Origin: an uncultured Phocaeicola sp.
GTDB taxonomy: Bacteria; Bacteroidota; Bacteroidia; Bacteroidales; Bacteroidaceae
Length of the DNA stretch: 64,000 bases
Assembly: GCA_947581855.1 (NCBI GenBank)
Contig: CANPVZ010000016.1
Coordinates: forward strand, 40,670-104,669
Direction of reading: 5' to 3'
A program made the translations under genes and the position numbers. Below are positions 18,393-28,336 of this stretch, one piece after another; position 1 is the stretch's first letter; each line of letters opens with the position of its first letter. The notes under the pieces were generated by a model that did no database searches, had not been told where the DNA came from, and saw only the letters and a list, made by a program, of their open reading frames with translations.

Positions 18393-21218
18393 TCAAAATG
18401 TAATATCCATCTTTACAACGAAAGTGCGTGGCGCTGCTACTGCCATGGGGCGGTAACTGTATTCCTCATTCAACAGGTTGTTAATAATAAATTGAAAACC
18501 TACGTCTTTGGTTGCTTTCACGCCCATCCGCAAATCCATAGTAAAGCAATCTTTATTATGTTTTCTCCAGTATGAATGGAGCGTTTCGTTGTCAATGCTT
18601 CCGAATAAGAGGCTACGTACATAATCCATCAATTCCGGTTTCTCTTTTTCGCGTTCGTCTACCATCAGGTAATCTACTGCCAATAGTTTACTCTTCCATG
18701 ATAGGTTTGTACCCAGACTGATACGTTTCCACTGAAAATCGAGCGTTGCTTTAAAAGAATGCTTTTGCCGGTATTTCAAATAAGGAGAGGTATTGGATTT
18801 CTCTTTGATTTGAAGCGGGTCCGTGTAACCGGCTTCAACAGCATTACGCTCTTTATAGTCGGCATCGCGCGGCTCGGTATATACATAACCTATGTTATAA
18901 AGTAGTTTGGCATTCTTATTAAACGTGTACATACCCGTAGTGCTTACTTCCACTCCATATATTTCCGCTTTGGATACATTGTGGAACTTGGCGCCAATGC
19001 CTAAACTGGTTCCCGGCACTTTGTTGATCATGTCCATTAGCATCTTACCGGCATCCGTCAGACTGTTAATCATGCTATAGTCGGCATTGTTGAATAAGCC
19101 GAACTGGAATTCTATCATGTTGTCGTAACGGGTATAGAATCCTGCCAAATCCGCCATACCTTGCAGGTTGCCCCATTTGTATCCCTGTTTGAAACCTATC
19201 TCGGCATTATATCCTTTTTCGGCTTTCAGATTTTCGTTCGGGTAGACGCCTACACCGCCGATATCTTTGCGGGCATACTTCTCGGTAATAGAGGGGTTTC
19301 GGTAACCCTGTCCGAAACTGGCCCGAATGAAGCTGTAGTCGGCAAGTTGGTAATTTAATCCGGCACGAAATATCGGACGGAAGGGGATTTTAGTACCGAA
19401 TATTTTGGTCTCGGCCTCCTTATGATGGTCGTCTATGCGATAATATTCGGCACGTAAGCCCGCCGATACACTAAGCTTATCCCAAAAACGATGGTCATAT
19501 TGGAAAAACATAGCAATGTTGTCGCTTTGGTGTTCGCCGGTGGTGTACGAATCGTTGGTTATATGCTCATAAGTCAATCCGGTAGTAATTTGAGCACCGC
19601 TGTTCCACTTTTTGTTAAATTGGTAATCAAGATAATAATTGTAGTTATGATCCGTATGCGACGGGTTCTTTTTTCCGCCGTTGCTTACATCATTCAGCCA
19701 AGGTATTAAATCCGAAGTACCGCTTGGCAAACCGTTGTTCATTACCCATGAAATCAAGTCGCAGTAGTCGGCTGTGGTTGCATTGGGGAAAATTGGATTC
19801 AATACATTCAAAGCGCCGTTTACTATTCCGTTTAAATCGCCGTTTAAGAGTGGGGTGATAAAGGGAAGTAACATACTGTAATCTTTGTTTTGTATGTTGG
19901 TAACCATCCCTTGCAACGCATCAAGATCGGTTCCCATGTTTCCTAAGATGTTTAAAATGGAATTGCTTCCCGTAGGGTTGACAATCCTGTCGCCTGTATA
20001 GTAGAAGCGACCTTTAATACGATGCGTGGTGTTGTTATTCGGGTTTACGTAATTGAAGAACGGATCAATACGGAAAGAATTCTCTTCACGTCCCATATTC
20101 GTAAGTGATGAAGGACGGTAAGGTTCTTTCGGTGAACGCCATATAAAGAAATCGCCATATTTGTTAGTGAGGAAATCTATATTAAAACCGTAATTGATGA
20201 TCCTGTTTTGTATATCAGGTTGGTGGTAAGTCAGGTTTCCGCCGATACGGAAGCGTTTGTTGTAGCCCTGTTCGCGATATCCTTCATCGGTAAAAAGGTT
20301 CATACTTCCGCTCACGTCGAAGTTTCCGATACGACGGCTGTGCGACAAGTCGAAACCTTCGTACATAGGATTACTTACGCCGGAGAACAGACTGCTGCGC
20401 AGAATAGGTTCTACCTCATATTTGTCTTCTTTCCAGAAATTTTTATCGCTCCATTGGTAGCTGCTGTTTTTGGGATCACCATATATGCCTACATAAGCGC
20501 TAACCTTGGTTTTGGGAGTCAGTCCCGGACGGGCTGTACGTACGTTAATGACGCCGTTTAGTGCCGAAGAACCATAGAGTACGGATGAAGCTCCTTTTAT
20601 AACTTCCACCTGATCTATATTTTCCATAGGTACGGTATTCCAATTAATGACTCCGTTTGCAGGGGTCAACGCACTCATGCCGTCTACCAATACCAGACTG
20701 CGCGAACCTACGCTGTAAGTCCATCCGCCGCCACCACGAATAGAAGGTTGTTTGTCGATGATGTCTACACCCGGCAGTGTCTGCAAGGTTGAAGTCAAAT
20801 CCGTAGGAGCTTGACGGGCTATATGATCGGCTTTTATAAGTTCCATCGATACGGTGACATCGCTCATTTTCTGTTCAAAGCGTCCGGCAGTTACCACTAC
20901 ATCTTCCATCAGGTTTGTTTTCTCTTTCATGTAGATGTCTTTGACAAGTGTCTCACGTTTGTTTATCACAATGGGCATTTGCATATCCTCGTATCCGATA
21001 TAGCTGATTACCAAGTCCACACCACCTTCGGGCAGTTTAATCTCATAGGCTCCGTTTACATCGGAAACCGTACCTTGTGTTCCTGCTTTGTAAGAGATGG
21101 AAGCCCCGATTAAAGGCTCGCTGGTTTTGGCATCGTAAATATGCCCTTTTAAAGTTTGTGCTACTCCCGGAACAGAGAGCAGGATATACAGTATAAATAT
21201 GGAATGTATCTTTTTCAT
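18393..21218 (-). CDS. TonB-dependent outer-membrane receptor
   Basis: A 941-residue receptor: signal peptide (to GVAQ, residue 20), carboxypeptidase-regulatory-like domain (LKGHIYDAKTSEPLIGA, about 22-105), plug domain (about 115-230; GSRSLVLVDGMSALTP, VEVIKGASSVLYGS) and a C-terminal 22-strand-type barrel ending VVKMDITF with terminal Phe. This layout fits iron-siderophore, haem or cobalamin-type receptors rather than SusC glycan importers, which are longer. The start is the ATG at 21218. A lipoprotein gene 14 bp upstream and a divergent AraC regulator suggest a regulated uptake unit. Substrate not deducible. Confidence 0.92.
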   Translation of the reverse strand: MKKIHSIFILYILLSVPGVAQTLKGHIYDAKTSEPLIGASISYKAGTQGTVSDVNGAYEIKLPEGGVDLVISYIGYEDMQMPIVINKRETLVKDIYMKEKTNLMEDVVVTAGRFEQKMSDVTVSMELIKADHIARQAPTDLTSTLQTLPGVDIIDKQPSIRGGGGWTYSVGSRSLVLVDGMSALTPANGVINWNTVPMENIDQVEVIKGASSVLYGSSALNGVINVRTARPGLTPKTKVSAYVGIYGDPKNSSYQWSDKNFWKEDKYEVEPILRSSLFSGVSNPMYEGFDLSHSRRIGNFDVSGSMNLFTDEGYREQGYNKRFRIGGNLTYHQPDIQNRIINYGFNIDFLTNKYGDFFIWRSPKEPYRPSSLTNMGREENSFRIDPFFNYVNPNNNTTHRIKGRFYYTGDRIVNPTGSNSILNILGNMGTDLDALQGMVTNIQNKDYSMLLPFITPLLNGDLNGIVNGALNVLNPIFPNATTADYCDLISWVMNNGLPSGTSDLIPWLNDVSNGGKKNPSHTDHNYNYYLDYQFNKKWNSGAQITTGLTYEHITNDSYTTGEHQSDNIAMFFQYDHRFWDKLSVSAGLRAEYYRIDDHHKEAETKIFGTKIPFRPIFRAGLNYQLADYSFIRASFGQGYRNPSITEKYARKDIGGVGVYPNENLKAEKGYNAEIGFKQGYKWGNLQGMADLAGFYTRYDNMIEFQFGLFNNADYSMINSLTDAGKMLMDMINKVPGTSLGIGAKFHNVSKAEIYGVEVSTTGMYTFNKNAKLLYNIGYVYTEPRDADYKERNAVEAGYTDPLQIKEKSNTSPYLKYRQKHSFKATLDFQWKRISLGTNLSWKSKLLAVDYLMVDEREKEKPELMDYVRSLLFGSIDNETLHSYWRKHNKDCFTMDLRMGVKATKDVGFQFIINNLLNEEYSYRPMAVAAPRTFVVKMDITF

Positions 21219-21232
21219 AATCAAGACTGTTT

Positions 21233-22534
21233 TTAGTTTGACGGGTTATTAAGTAATAGACCTATTTCAAAATCAAGATTGTCGCCGAAAGCTTTCAGTG
21301 CTACCAGAAGTTTTCCTACCGTGTCAGCTTCGGGAAATACCATTTGGATAAGACCTGCATAATCGGCTAATGCCTCAATGTCGGTTAGCGGAGTGGCGCA
21401 CAACTCGGGTGCAAGATAAGGCATTGCTTCCAATAAAACTCCTACAATGGCCAATTGGTCGGTGTCGATTTGCAACAGATAATCGCCGGTATATTTTTCA
21501 GCCTGGGAGGGATCGACAATCCGGTTCCCCTCGCTGTCGAATTTATAAACAGGTGCCTGTCCTTCTCCGGTGTAAGGGTTCTCTGTCGCTTTAAAACGGA
21601 TACCATATCGAGCCCAAGTAGCCAATTGCATATATAGTTTCTGAATAATTTCTTGTAATTGCGGATCGGAAAGCGAACGGCCTTGTTTGGTTGCGTTTTG
21701 TTGTACGGTATATATAATCTGGTCGATATTGGGTATCACAAACAGGGTTTCGGAATCTGTGAAATAATAAGTTGCCAGATTTGCGGGCGAGGGAGTATAA
21801 TCATCGTCTTCCCGTTTAGGAGCCGGAGTGTCTCCCATGATATCATATCCTTCCGGCCAGTCTGCATAGTCGGCAATAATGTTTCCATCGGGACGGAACT
21901 CTACTTTATTTAAGACAATCTTTAAAGCTTTTCCCGCTATTTGGGTTGCTAGCGGACCGACAAGACTGACCATCATACTTGACATGAAATCGAGCTGAGT
22001 ACGGGGTAGAAGACGTAACATGATGGATGAACTATAAGTGGTTGTTCTCACCTTTCCGTAACCGTAAACCGGATCTTTGTATTCCACTGTATTCAGTCTT
22101 TTCCCTTTTAACAGGTTATCCTGTAACGCGATGTTGCTGAGGGAAAGTGCTAATTTCCCGGTTTCCACTTTTCCGGTATAAGCAAACGAAGTTCCGTTAG
22201 CTGTAGTTGCTGAACCGTTGAATGAATAACTTTCGCCATCGGTGGTTAGGGGAATATTGTCTAAATTGGTTTCTTGTTCGCCCGGCAAGATCTGTTTTAA
22301 AGAAAGGTAGCCCGTATGCGCATCTTTTAGTTTAAAGTAGACATTTTTTCCAATGAGGGCTTCTTCATTATAGAGTAAAGCCAAATTAGCTTTGTTCCCA
22401 GCGCTTAGCTGGTTTGTATAAGTGGCATTCACATCATAAGGTGAAGGGCCGTCATAATTGTCATCATTACATGCCGTAAGAACACTTGAAAAACAAACGA
22501 CATAAAGAACTTTTCGCAATAATTTTACCTTCAT
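21233..22534 (-). CDS. Surface lipoprotein paired with the TonB receptor (possibly DUF4925)
   Basis: A 433-residue lipoprotein: lipobox SVLTAC at about residue 22 followed by NDDN, an acidic +2 to +5 stretch typical of Bacteroides surface-export signals. The first 150 residues (YTNQLSAGNKANLALLYN) form a beta-rich domain that resembles DUF4925; this label is from memory. It lies 14 bp upstream of the receptor gene on the same strand, so it may capture the ligand for it. The promoter region carries two direct repeats that suit AraC binding. Confidence 0.78.
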   Translation of the reverse strand: MKVKLLRKVLYVVCFSSVLTACNDDNYDGPSPYDVNATYTNQLSAGNKANLALLYNEEALIGKNVYFKLKDAHTGYLSLKQILPGEQETNLDNIPLTTDGESYSFNGSATTANGTSFAYTGKVETGKLALSLSNIALQDNLLKGKRLNTVEYKDPVYGYGKVRTTTYSSSIMLRLLPRTQLDFMSSMMVSLVGPLATQIAGKALKIVLNKVEFRPDGNIIADYADWPEGYDIMGDTPAPKREDDDYTPSPANLATYYFTDSETLFVIPNIDQIIYTVQQNATKQGRSLSDPQLQEIIQKLYMQLATWARYGIRFKATENPYTGEGQAPVYKFDSEGNRIVDPSQAEKYTGDYLLQIDTDQLAIVGVLLEAMPYLAPELCATPLTDIEALADYAGLIQMVFPEADTVGKLLVALKAFGDNLDFEIGLLLNNPSN

Positions 22535-22570
22535 AGTTTATTCTTAAGTTTTGAGTATAAAATTTGTGGG

Positions 22571-22637
22571 CAAAGGTCGGGACAATTAAAGGTTCTATCA
22601 AGTACAAAGTTATCGAAATTATGTACAAAATTATCGA
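22571..22637 (-). promoter_or_regulatory. Promoter and AraC-type operator of the lipoprotein/receptor operon
   Basis: Two direct repeats of GTACAAARTTATCGA at 22602-22616 and 22623-22637, spaced 21 bp (two helical turns). They abut a likely -33 element (TTG, complement of 22599-22601). That is 20 bp from a near-consensus -7 box GACCTTTG on the minus strand (complement of 22571-22578). The position suits activation by the divergent AraC-family protein encoded at 22733. Confidence 0.6.
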
Positions 22638-22697
22638 TTTTTAAATATTCTTGTGTAAAGAAGTTGCTCGTATAGCCATGTTTTATGCAGAGTTACT

Positions 22698-22705
22698 TAT
22701 CTTTG
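22698..22705 (+). promoter_or_regulatory. -7 box of the AraC-family gene
   Basis: TATCTTTG, a perfect TAnnTTTG, 28 bp before the ATG at 22733. No clear -33 box. Confidence 0.5.
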
Positions 22706-22732
22706 TGAGTTGAAATAGAAAGGATTTAGTCT

Positions 22733-23587
22733 ATGAAGAACTTAAAAGAGAATGATTTCCCGCAAGTAGATCTTCCTGTTGATTATTTGGCGTGGTCGAA
22801 TATTACCGGAAAAGTTCTTAGTACGTATGGGTATTATCCTTGTAAGATAAAAGCGGGGATATTTGCTTTATGTTTAAGAGGAAGTATTCGAGTGGTGATT
22901 AATTTAATGGAATATGTTATTCATCCTCATGATTTTATCTTTCTGATTCCAGGAAGTTTTATCGAAGTGCGTGAAACAAGTAAAGACGCCAAGGTTGCCT
23001 TTGTCGGTTTTTCATCTGCGTTTATGCGTACTGTAGAAATGTGGAAGATAGCTACAGGTTTTCTTTCTTCATTGATTAGCAATCCTATTATCCCGCTTTC
23101 CGATAAAGCTTATCCTATTTATAGAGATGCGTTCAATTTGATTAGCCGTGTTCTGAATTCGAATGAAGTATCAGTCACACAAGGAATGATGATGTCGACA
23201 ATGAGCATTTTTATAGAAAGTGTTTCGGGTTTGCATGGCCAGAAAGCCCAATCTGTAACCGAAACACGCGATCGTATTATTTTCCGTGAATTTCTACAGA
23301 ACGCTTTTAACTATTATCGCCAGCAACATAAGGTTTCGTTTTATGCCAAGGCTGCTAATCTTACTCTTTCTCATTTTTGTGCGGCGATAAGTAAAGCTTC
23401 GGGTAAAACGGCGCGTGAGATTATTATGAACCTCATTATTATGGATGCAAAGGGACAGCTGAGAGGGTCTACGGTGCGCGTCAATAAAGTAGCAGAATCT
23501 TTAGGTTTTGAAAACCCCACTACTTTTACCCGTTATTTTAGAGAATATGTAGGTATGACTCCACAGGAGTATCGTAATTCATTATAG
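22733..23587 (+). CDS. AraC-family transcriptional regulator
   Basis: A 284-residue protein. The N-terminal 150 residues form a cupin-like sensor region (FALCLRGSIRVVINLMEY). The C-terminal 100 residues form the double helix-turn-helix, with the AraC signature VAESLGFENPTTFTRYFREYV followed by GMTPQEYR. It is divergent from the lipoprotein/receptor operon, whose promoter carries two direct repeats of the expected spacing. Control of that uptake operon is therefore the likely role. The effector is unknown. Confidence 0.92.
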   Translation: MKNLKENDFPQVDLPVDYLAWSNITGKVLSTYGYYPCKIKAGIFALCLRGSIRVVINLMEYVIHPHDFIFLIPGSFIEVRETSKDAKVAFVGFSSAFMRTVEMWKIATGFLSSLISNPIIPLSDKAYPIYRDAFNLISRVLNSNEVSVTQGMMMSTMSIFIESVSGLHGQKAQSVTETRDRIIFREFLQNAFNYYRQQHKVSFYAKAANLTLSHFCAAISKASGKTAREIIMNLIIMDAKGQLRGSTVRVNKVAESLGFENPTTFTRYFREYVGMTPQEYRNSL

Positions 23588-23593
23588 ATATTT

Positions 23594-24154
23594 ATGGGAA
23601 AAGAAATGTATATCAGAAAAGCGACGGAAGCTGATGCGGAAACATTGCTGGCTATTTATGCACCGTATATAGCTACGCCTGTTACTTTTGAAAACGAGCT
23701 TCCTACCGTAGAGGAGTTTGCGCGCCGTATTCGGGAAATTACAGCTTTTTATCCTTATCTCGTGTGTGAAATGGCTGACCGGATTGTAGGATATGCTTAT
23801 GCGCATCGGCAAATGGAACGTGCGGCTTATCAATGGAACGCTGAGCTTTCCGTATATATAGATAAGGATTTCACAAGGTGTGGCATAGGGAAGCAACTCT
23901 ACACCCGGATGATTGAACTTTTAAGGCGGCAGCACGTACAGACACTCTACTCGTTGATTACTTTGCCTAATGAAGCAAGTGTGGCCTTGCATCGTTCCTT
24001 TGGTTTCCGGATAGCGGGAATTCATAAACAAACCGGCTATAAGTGCGGATGTTGGCATGATGTGATGTGGATGGATTTGCGTATAAACTCAGCGGAAGGG
24101 GAACCGCCGGCGTTGGAACCTTGCCTTATGGATGATACCTTTGATGTAAAGTGA
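23594..24154 (+). CDS. GNAT acetyltransferase, phosphinothricin-acetyltransferase-like
   Basis: A 186-residue GNAT protein with the acetyl-CoA loop in CGIGKQLYTRMIE (about residue 97) and the subfamily features AIYAPYIATPVTFE near the start, SLITLPNEASVALHRSFGF and a C-terminal GYKCGCWHDVMWMD. These match the phosphinothricin/methionine-sulfoximine N-acetyltransferase group, whose cellular role outside resistance is usually amino-acid analog detoxification. It starts 6 bp after the AraC stop and is probably cotranscribed. The exact substrate is not set by sequence. Confidence 0.88.
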   Translation: MGKEMYIRKATEADAETLLAIYAPYIATPVTFENELPTVEEFARRIREITAFYPYLVCEMADRIVGYAYAHRQMERAAYQWNAELSVYIDKDFTRCGIGKQLYTRMIELLRRQHVQTLYSLITLPNEASVALHRSFGFRIAGIHKQTGYKCGCWHDVMWMDLRINSAEGEPPALEPCLMDDTFDVK

Positions 24155-24224
24155 GAGAAATGAACGTGAGAAATAAATGTGGGTGTGACCGACTTGTCAC
24201 ATTAATTAACTGAAATTTACTGCT

Positions 24225-25220
24225 ATGAGAACTTTGTTGTGGATATTGATGTGCTTGTTTATATGGTGTTGCCAGGAAGAAAAAAATTGCATAATTCATT
24301 ATGTAGGATTAGATGATTTTGAAGGACATACGGTTTATTTATGGCGATATAATGCTGATAAACTGGTGTCCGATAAAGATTATGGAAAAGGACCGATGGA
24401 TTCTGCTGTTGTTGTAAACGGAGCCGTGTCTTTTGTGGCTAAGGAAGATACGATGCATTTGTATGCTTTGGAGGGGGACGGTATAGGCGTCTTTTTTTAT
24501 CCGGAACGGGGAGAACTGACTCTGACGTATGCCCATCCGAGTAAGGATTATGTATCGGATAAAAGTTCCAATCCAAATTCTCTAAATGAGTTAATGTCCC
24601 GATTGTGGCATAAGGATGGTTTCCCAAAGGACGAAACCCGAAACGTAATGTTTGCTAATTTGCAAAATGCGATAGGCTGTTATTTGCTCGATCGGTATGC
24701 AATCGTATATCCCGATGAGTTGGATGATATTTATAATGGAAGCAATGTTTTGATGCGTGACAGCACCTCTGTACTTAATTCTTTGAAGCGGCAACTGGAT
24801 GCGACGCGTGAATTAAATCAGGGAGATAGGTATATTGATTTCCGGCAACGTACATTTGAAGGAGATACTGTTTGTTTTTCGGATATAGCGGGCGGAGGGA
24901 ATCCGGTATGCTTGTTTTTCGTTCTGGATGGGAGCTCTAAGGATAAAGTTCGTAAGGAGATGAAGCAAATTAGAGATGAATTTCCGGATGTGCAATTTAT
25001 CATTCCTTCCTACTATCTGGTTGATGCGGAGATGAAAACTTTCAAACATGAGCTGGAAAGGGACTATTCGGCATGTTGGTTAGACGACAGTCGCCGGTGG
25101 GAATCTTCCGTGCGATGGTTATATAGAGTAAACTCCTCTATTAATTATTTCTATTTATTTGATGGCGAAGGACGTTTAATAGAAAAAAGAGAAAGTGGAA
25201 GCAGTGAATATTCCTTATAA
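24225..25220 (+). CDS. Lipoprotein with DUF4369-like N-terminus and thioredoxin-like C-terminus
   Basis: A 331-residue protein. The lipobox-like CLFIWCC lies at about residues 10-16. Next is a beta-rich region (LDDFEGHTVYLWRYNADKL) like DUF4369 domains found in front of thioredoxin folds. The C-terminal 120 residues (FSDIAGGGNPVCLFFVLDG, then FPDVQFIIPSYY) have the spacing of a TlpA-like fold. There is no CxxC, so thiol redox activity is unlikely. The assignment is structural inference only; function unknown. Confidence 0.6.
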   Translation: MRTLLWILMCLFIWCCQEEKNCIIHYVGLDDFEGHTVYLWRYNADKLVSDKDYGKGPMDSAVVVNGAVSFVAKEDTMHLYALEGDGIGVFFYPERGELTLTYAHPSKDYVSDKSSNPNSLNELMSRLWHKDGFPKDETRNVMFANLQNAIGCYLLDRYAIVYPDELDDIYNGSNVLMRDSTSVLNSLKRQLDATRELNQGDRYIDFRQRTFEGDTVCFSDIAGGGNPVCLFFVLDGSSKDKVRKEMKQIRDEFPDVQFIIPSYYLVDAEMKTFKHELERDYSACWLDDSRRWESSVRWLYRVNSSINYFYLFDGEGRLIEKRESGSSEYSL

Positions 25221-25298
25221 ACTGTATGTTTATGCAGTAAAAGTGTTTTTCTTTCTGTTATAAAGAAAGGAATCTTGAAAATGTAATAGTTAAGGGGA

Positions 25299-25327
25299 TT
25301 GTAAAATCGCAGGAATGTGTATCTTTG
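25299..25327 (+). promoter_or_regulatory. potABCD promoter
   Basis: TATCTTTG at 25320-25327 is a perfect -7 box. TTG at 25299-25301 lies 18 bp upstream as a possible -33 element. The potA ATG follows 15 bp downstream, so the leader is very short. Confidence 0.6.
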
Positions 25328-25342
25328 CAGCCCAAATAAGGT

Positions 25343-26743
25343 ATGAATATGCAGGAAGAGAAATCGATTATTGAGGTTCGTCATGTTTCTAAGTTCTTTG
25401 GAGAGAAGACGGCCTTGGATGATGTAACTTTAAATGTGAAGAAAGGAGAATTTGTCACTATCTTAGGGCCGTCCGGATGTGGCAAAACTACATTGTTGCG
25501 TTTAATTGCAGGTTTTCAAACTGCATCGGAGGGTGAAATCAAAATATCCGGGATGGAGATTACGCAAACTCCGCCTCACAAACGTCCTGTCAATACGGTG
25601 TTTCAGAAATACGCTTTATTTCCGCACCTGAATGTATACGATAATATTGCTTTCGGTTTGAAATTGAAGAAGATGCCTAAACAAACCATTGAAAAGAAAG
25701 TAAAGTCGGCTTTGAAGATGGTAGGCATGTCGGACTATGAATATCGAGATGTGGACTCACTTTCGGGCGGACAGCAACAGCGCGTGGCTATTGCTCGGGC
25801 CATTGTTAATGAGCCGGAAGTTTTGTTGTTGGATGAGCCTTTAGCTGCACTCGATTTGAAGATGCGTAAGGATATGCAGATGGAACTGAAGGAGATGCAT
25901 AAACGGTTAGGCATTACCTTTGTCTACGTAACGCACGATCAGGAAGAAGCGTTGACGTTAAGTGATACGATCGTAGTGATGAGCGAAGGAAAAATTCAAC
26001 AGATAGGTACTCCCATTGATATTTATAATGAGCCGATAAATTCTTTTGTGGCGAACTTTATAGGTGAAAGTAACATCCTGAACGGAGAGATGGTTCATGA
26101 TAGACTGGTTCGTTTCTGCAATACGGAGTTCGAATGTGTGGACGAAGGGTTTGGTGAACATACTCCGGTTGATGTTGTTATTCGTCCTGAAGATTTATAT
26201 ATATTCCCAGTTTCGGATTTGGCGCAATTAAGAGGGGTGGTACAATCTTCCGTATTTAAAGGAGTACATTATGAAATGACGGTACTTTGCGATGGTTACG
26301 AGTTTTTAGTGCAAGATTATCATCATTTTGAGGTGGGTGCCGAAGTAGGATTGTTGGTAAAGCCTGATGACATTCATATTATGAAGAAAGAGCGGGTATG
26401 TAATACATTTGAAGGGCGCGTGATAGATGAGACTCATGTAGAATTCCTCGGTTGCGAATTCGAATGTGCACCCCTACGGAATATACAGGCAGGAGAAGAG
26501 GTTTGGGTAGAAGTAGGGTTCGATAAAGTGATTCTTCAAGATAATGAAGAAGACGGAATACTTACGGGTGAAGTGAAATTTATTCTGTATAAAGGAGATC
26601 ATTACCATCTGACTGTGCTCTCCGATTGGGATGAAAATGTATTTGTGGACACGAATGATGTATGGGATGACGGCGACCGTGTGGGTATCACTATTCCGGC
26701 GGAAGCCATCCGTGTCATTAAAAAGGTGGATGTAGGAAAATGA
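25343..26743 (+). CDS. potA: Spermidine/putrescine ABC transporter, ATP-binding subunit
   Basis: Drives polyamine import at the inner membrane. Walker [10 protein letters not shown] (about residues 39-47), Q-loop, signature LSGGQQQR (about 140), Walker [12 protein letters not shown] and H-loop VTHDQEEA are all present. At 466 residues it is about 90 longer than E. coli PotA. The extra length is a second TOBE-like regulatory module: two similar stretches, [20 protein letters not shown] and, near the end, [16 protein letters not shown]. Its stop overlaps the potB ATG by 4 bp. The first ATG (25343) is used; ATG 25349 is possible. Confidence 0.95.
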   Translation: MNMQEEKSIIEVRHVSKFFGEKTALDDVTLNVKKGEFVTILGPSGCGKTTLLRLIAGFQTASEGEIKISGMEITQTPPHKRPVNTVFQKYALFPHLNVYDNIAFGLKLKKMPKQTIEKKVKSALKMVGMSDYEYRDVDSLSGGQQQRVAIARAIVNEPEVLLLDEPLAALDLKMRKDMQMELKEMHKRLGITFVYVTHDQEEALTLSDTIVVMSEGKIQQIGTPIDIYNEPINSFVANFIGESNILNGEMVHDRLVRFCNTEFECVDEGFGEHTPVDVVIRPEDLYIFPVSDLAQLRGVVQSSVFKGVHYEMTVLCDGYEFLVQDYHHFEVGAEVGLLVKPDDIHIMKKERVCNTFEGRVIDETHVEFLGCEFECAPLRNIQAGEEVWVEVGFDKVILQDNEEDGILTGEVKFILYKGDHYHLTVLSDWDENVFVDTNDVWDDGDRVGITIPAEAIRVIKKVDVGK

Positions 26744-27537
26744 AACGATTAATACTCTTTTTATCCTCACGTAAGAGTTGGACACTGCCTTATATACTCT
26801 TTTCCGCAGTGTTTGTAGTGATACCGCTGTTGCTTATTGCCGTATATGCTTTTACGGATGATAACGGACATCTGACCTTCGCGAACTTTGAGAAATTTTT
26901 CGAGCATCCGGAAGCAATCAATACTTTTGTTTATTCTATAGGCATAGCTATCATTACTACGGTAGTATGTATCGCGTTGGGTTATCCGGCGGCGTGGATT
27001 TTAAGCAATAGCAAGTTGAACCGTTCCAGAGCAATGATTGTGTTGTTTATTCTGCCTATGTGGGTGAATATTCTGGTTCGTACATTGGCTACGGTAGCTC
27101 TGTTCGACTTTTGCAGTATTCCATTAGGTGAGGGAGCATTAATTTTCGGGATGGTATATAACTTCATTCCGTTTATGATCTATCCCATATACAATACATT
27201 GCAAAAGATGGATCAAAGTTATATTGAGGCCGCTCAAGATTTGGGAGCGAATCCTGTGCAAGTTTTTCTGCGTGTGGTGTTCCCACTTTCCATGCCGGGG
27301 GTGATGAGTGGCGTAATGATGGTGTTTATGCCGACTATTTCGACCTTTGCTATTGCCGAACTGCTGACTATGAACAATATCAAGCTGTTTGGTACGACTA
27401 TTCAGGAAAATATCAATAACAGCATGTGGAATTACGGTGTGGCTTTATCTCTTATTATGTTGCTGCTGATAGCCGCTACATCCTTATTTAATACGGATGA
27501 TAAAGATAATTCAAATGAAGGAGGCGGACTATGGTAA
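26740..27537 (+). CDS. potB: Spermidine/putrescine ABC transporter permease
   Basis: A 265-residue inner-membrane protein with six predicted helices and the EAA loop [20 protein letters not shown] (about residue 163) that docks on PotA. PotB-like by order and by the first periplasmic segment. It overlaps potA by 4 bp and potC by 7 bp, so the operon is translationally coupled. Forms the channel with PotC. Confidence 0.94.
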   Translation: MKRLILFLSSRKSWTLPYILFSAVFVVIPLLLIAVYAFTDDNGHLTFANFEKFFEHPEAINTFVYSIGIAIITTVVCIALGYPAAWILSNSKLNRSRAMIVLFILPMWVNILVRTLATVALFDFCSIPLGEGALIFGMVYNFIPFMIYPIYNTLQKMDQSYIEAAQDLGANPVQVFLRVVFPLSMPGVMSGVMMVFMPTISTFAIAELLTMNNIKLFGTTIQENINNSMWNYGVALSLIMLLLIAATSLFNTDDKDNSNEGGGLW

Positions 27538-28322
27538 AGAGACTATTTGCACAGGCTTATTTATGGGTATTGCTTTTGTTACTTTATTCGCCCATTTTAA
27601 TTATTATTATTTATTCGTTTACCGAAGCAAAGGTGTTAGGTAATTGGAGCGGTTTTTCCACTCATCTTTATACTTCTCTTTTTAAGAATTCCGTACATCA
27701 TTCCCTGATGAATGCGCTCATCAATACCGTGACGATAGCCTTGATTGCCGCTACGGTTTCCACTTTGTTGGGAAGCATTGCCGCTATTGGTATTTTTAAT
27801 CTGAAAGCGCGGGCTTATAAAGCTATAAGTTTTGTCAATAGCATCCCTATACTAAATGGAGATATCATTACCGGTATTTCCTTATTCTTGTTATTTGTGT
27901 CTTTGGGCGTTTCCCAAGGTTATGTTACAGTGGTGTTGGCGCACATTACCTTTTGCACTCCTTATGTAGTGTTGAGTGTGTTACCCCGTTTGAAGCAGAT
28001 GAACCCGAATATTTACGAAGCCGCACTGGACTTGGGCGCTACCCCCCTCCAAGCATTGCGTAAGGTAATTGTACCCGAGATTCTGCCTGGAATGATTAGC
28101 GGCTTTATGTTGGCGTTGACTCTTTCCATTGACGATTTTGCCGTTACGGTGTTTACTATCGGTAACGAAGGCTTGGAAACTCTTTCTACTTATATTTATG
28201 CCGATGCGCGTAAAGGCGGGCTTACGCCGGAACTGCGTCCTTTATCGTCGATTATATTCGTAGTCGTGTTGGCGTTGCTGATGGTGATAAATTATCGTGC
28301 AGGAAGGACGAAGAAAAAATAA
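27531..28322 (+). CDS. potC: Spermidine/putrescine ABC transporter permease
   Basis: A 263-residue inner-membrane permease with six helices and the EAA motif EAALDLGATPLQALRKVIVP (about residue 163). The segment LTLSIDDFAVTVFTIG is typical of PotC. It partners PotB. The ATG overlaps the potB stop; potD begins 14 bp after its stop. Confidence 0.94.
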   Translation: MVKRLFAQAYLWVLLLLLYSPILIIIIYSFTEAKVLGNWSGFSTHLYTSLFKNSVHHSLMNALINTVTIALIAATVSTLLGSIAAIGIFNLKARAYKAISFVNSIPILNGDIITGISLFLLFVSLGVSQGYVTVVLAHITFCTPYVVLSVLPRLKQMNPNIYEAALDLGATPLQALRKVIVPEILPGMISGFMLALTLSIDDFAVTVFTIGNEGLETLSTYIYADARKGGLTPELRPLSSIIFVVVLALLMVINYRAGRTKKK

Positions 28323-28336
28323 CGGATTATTGGAAT

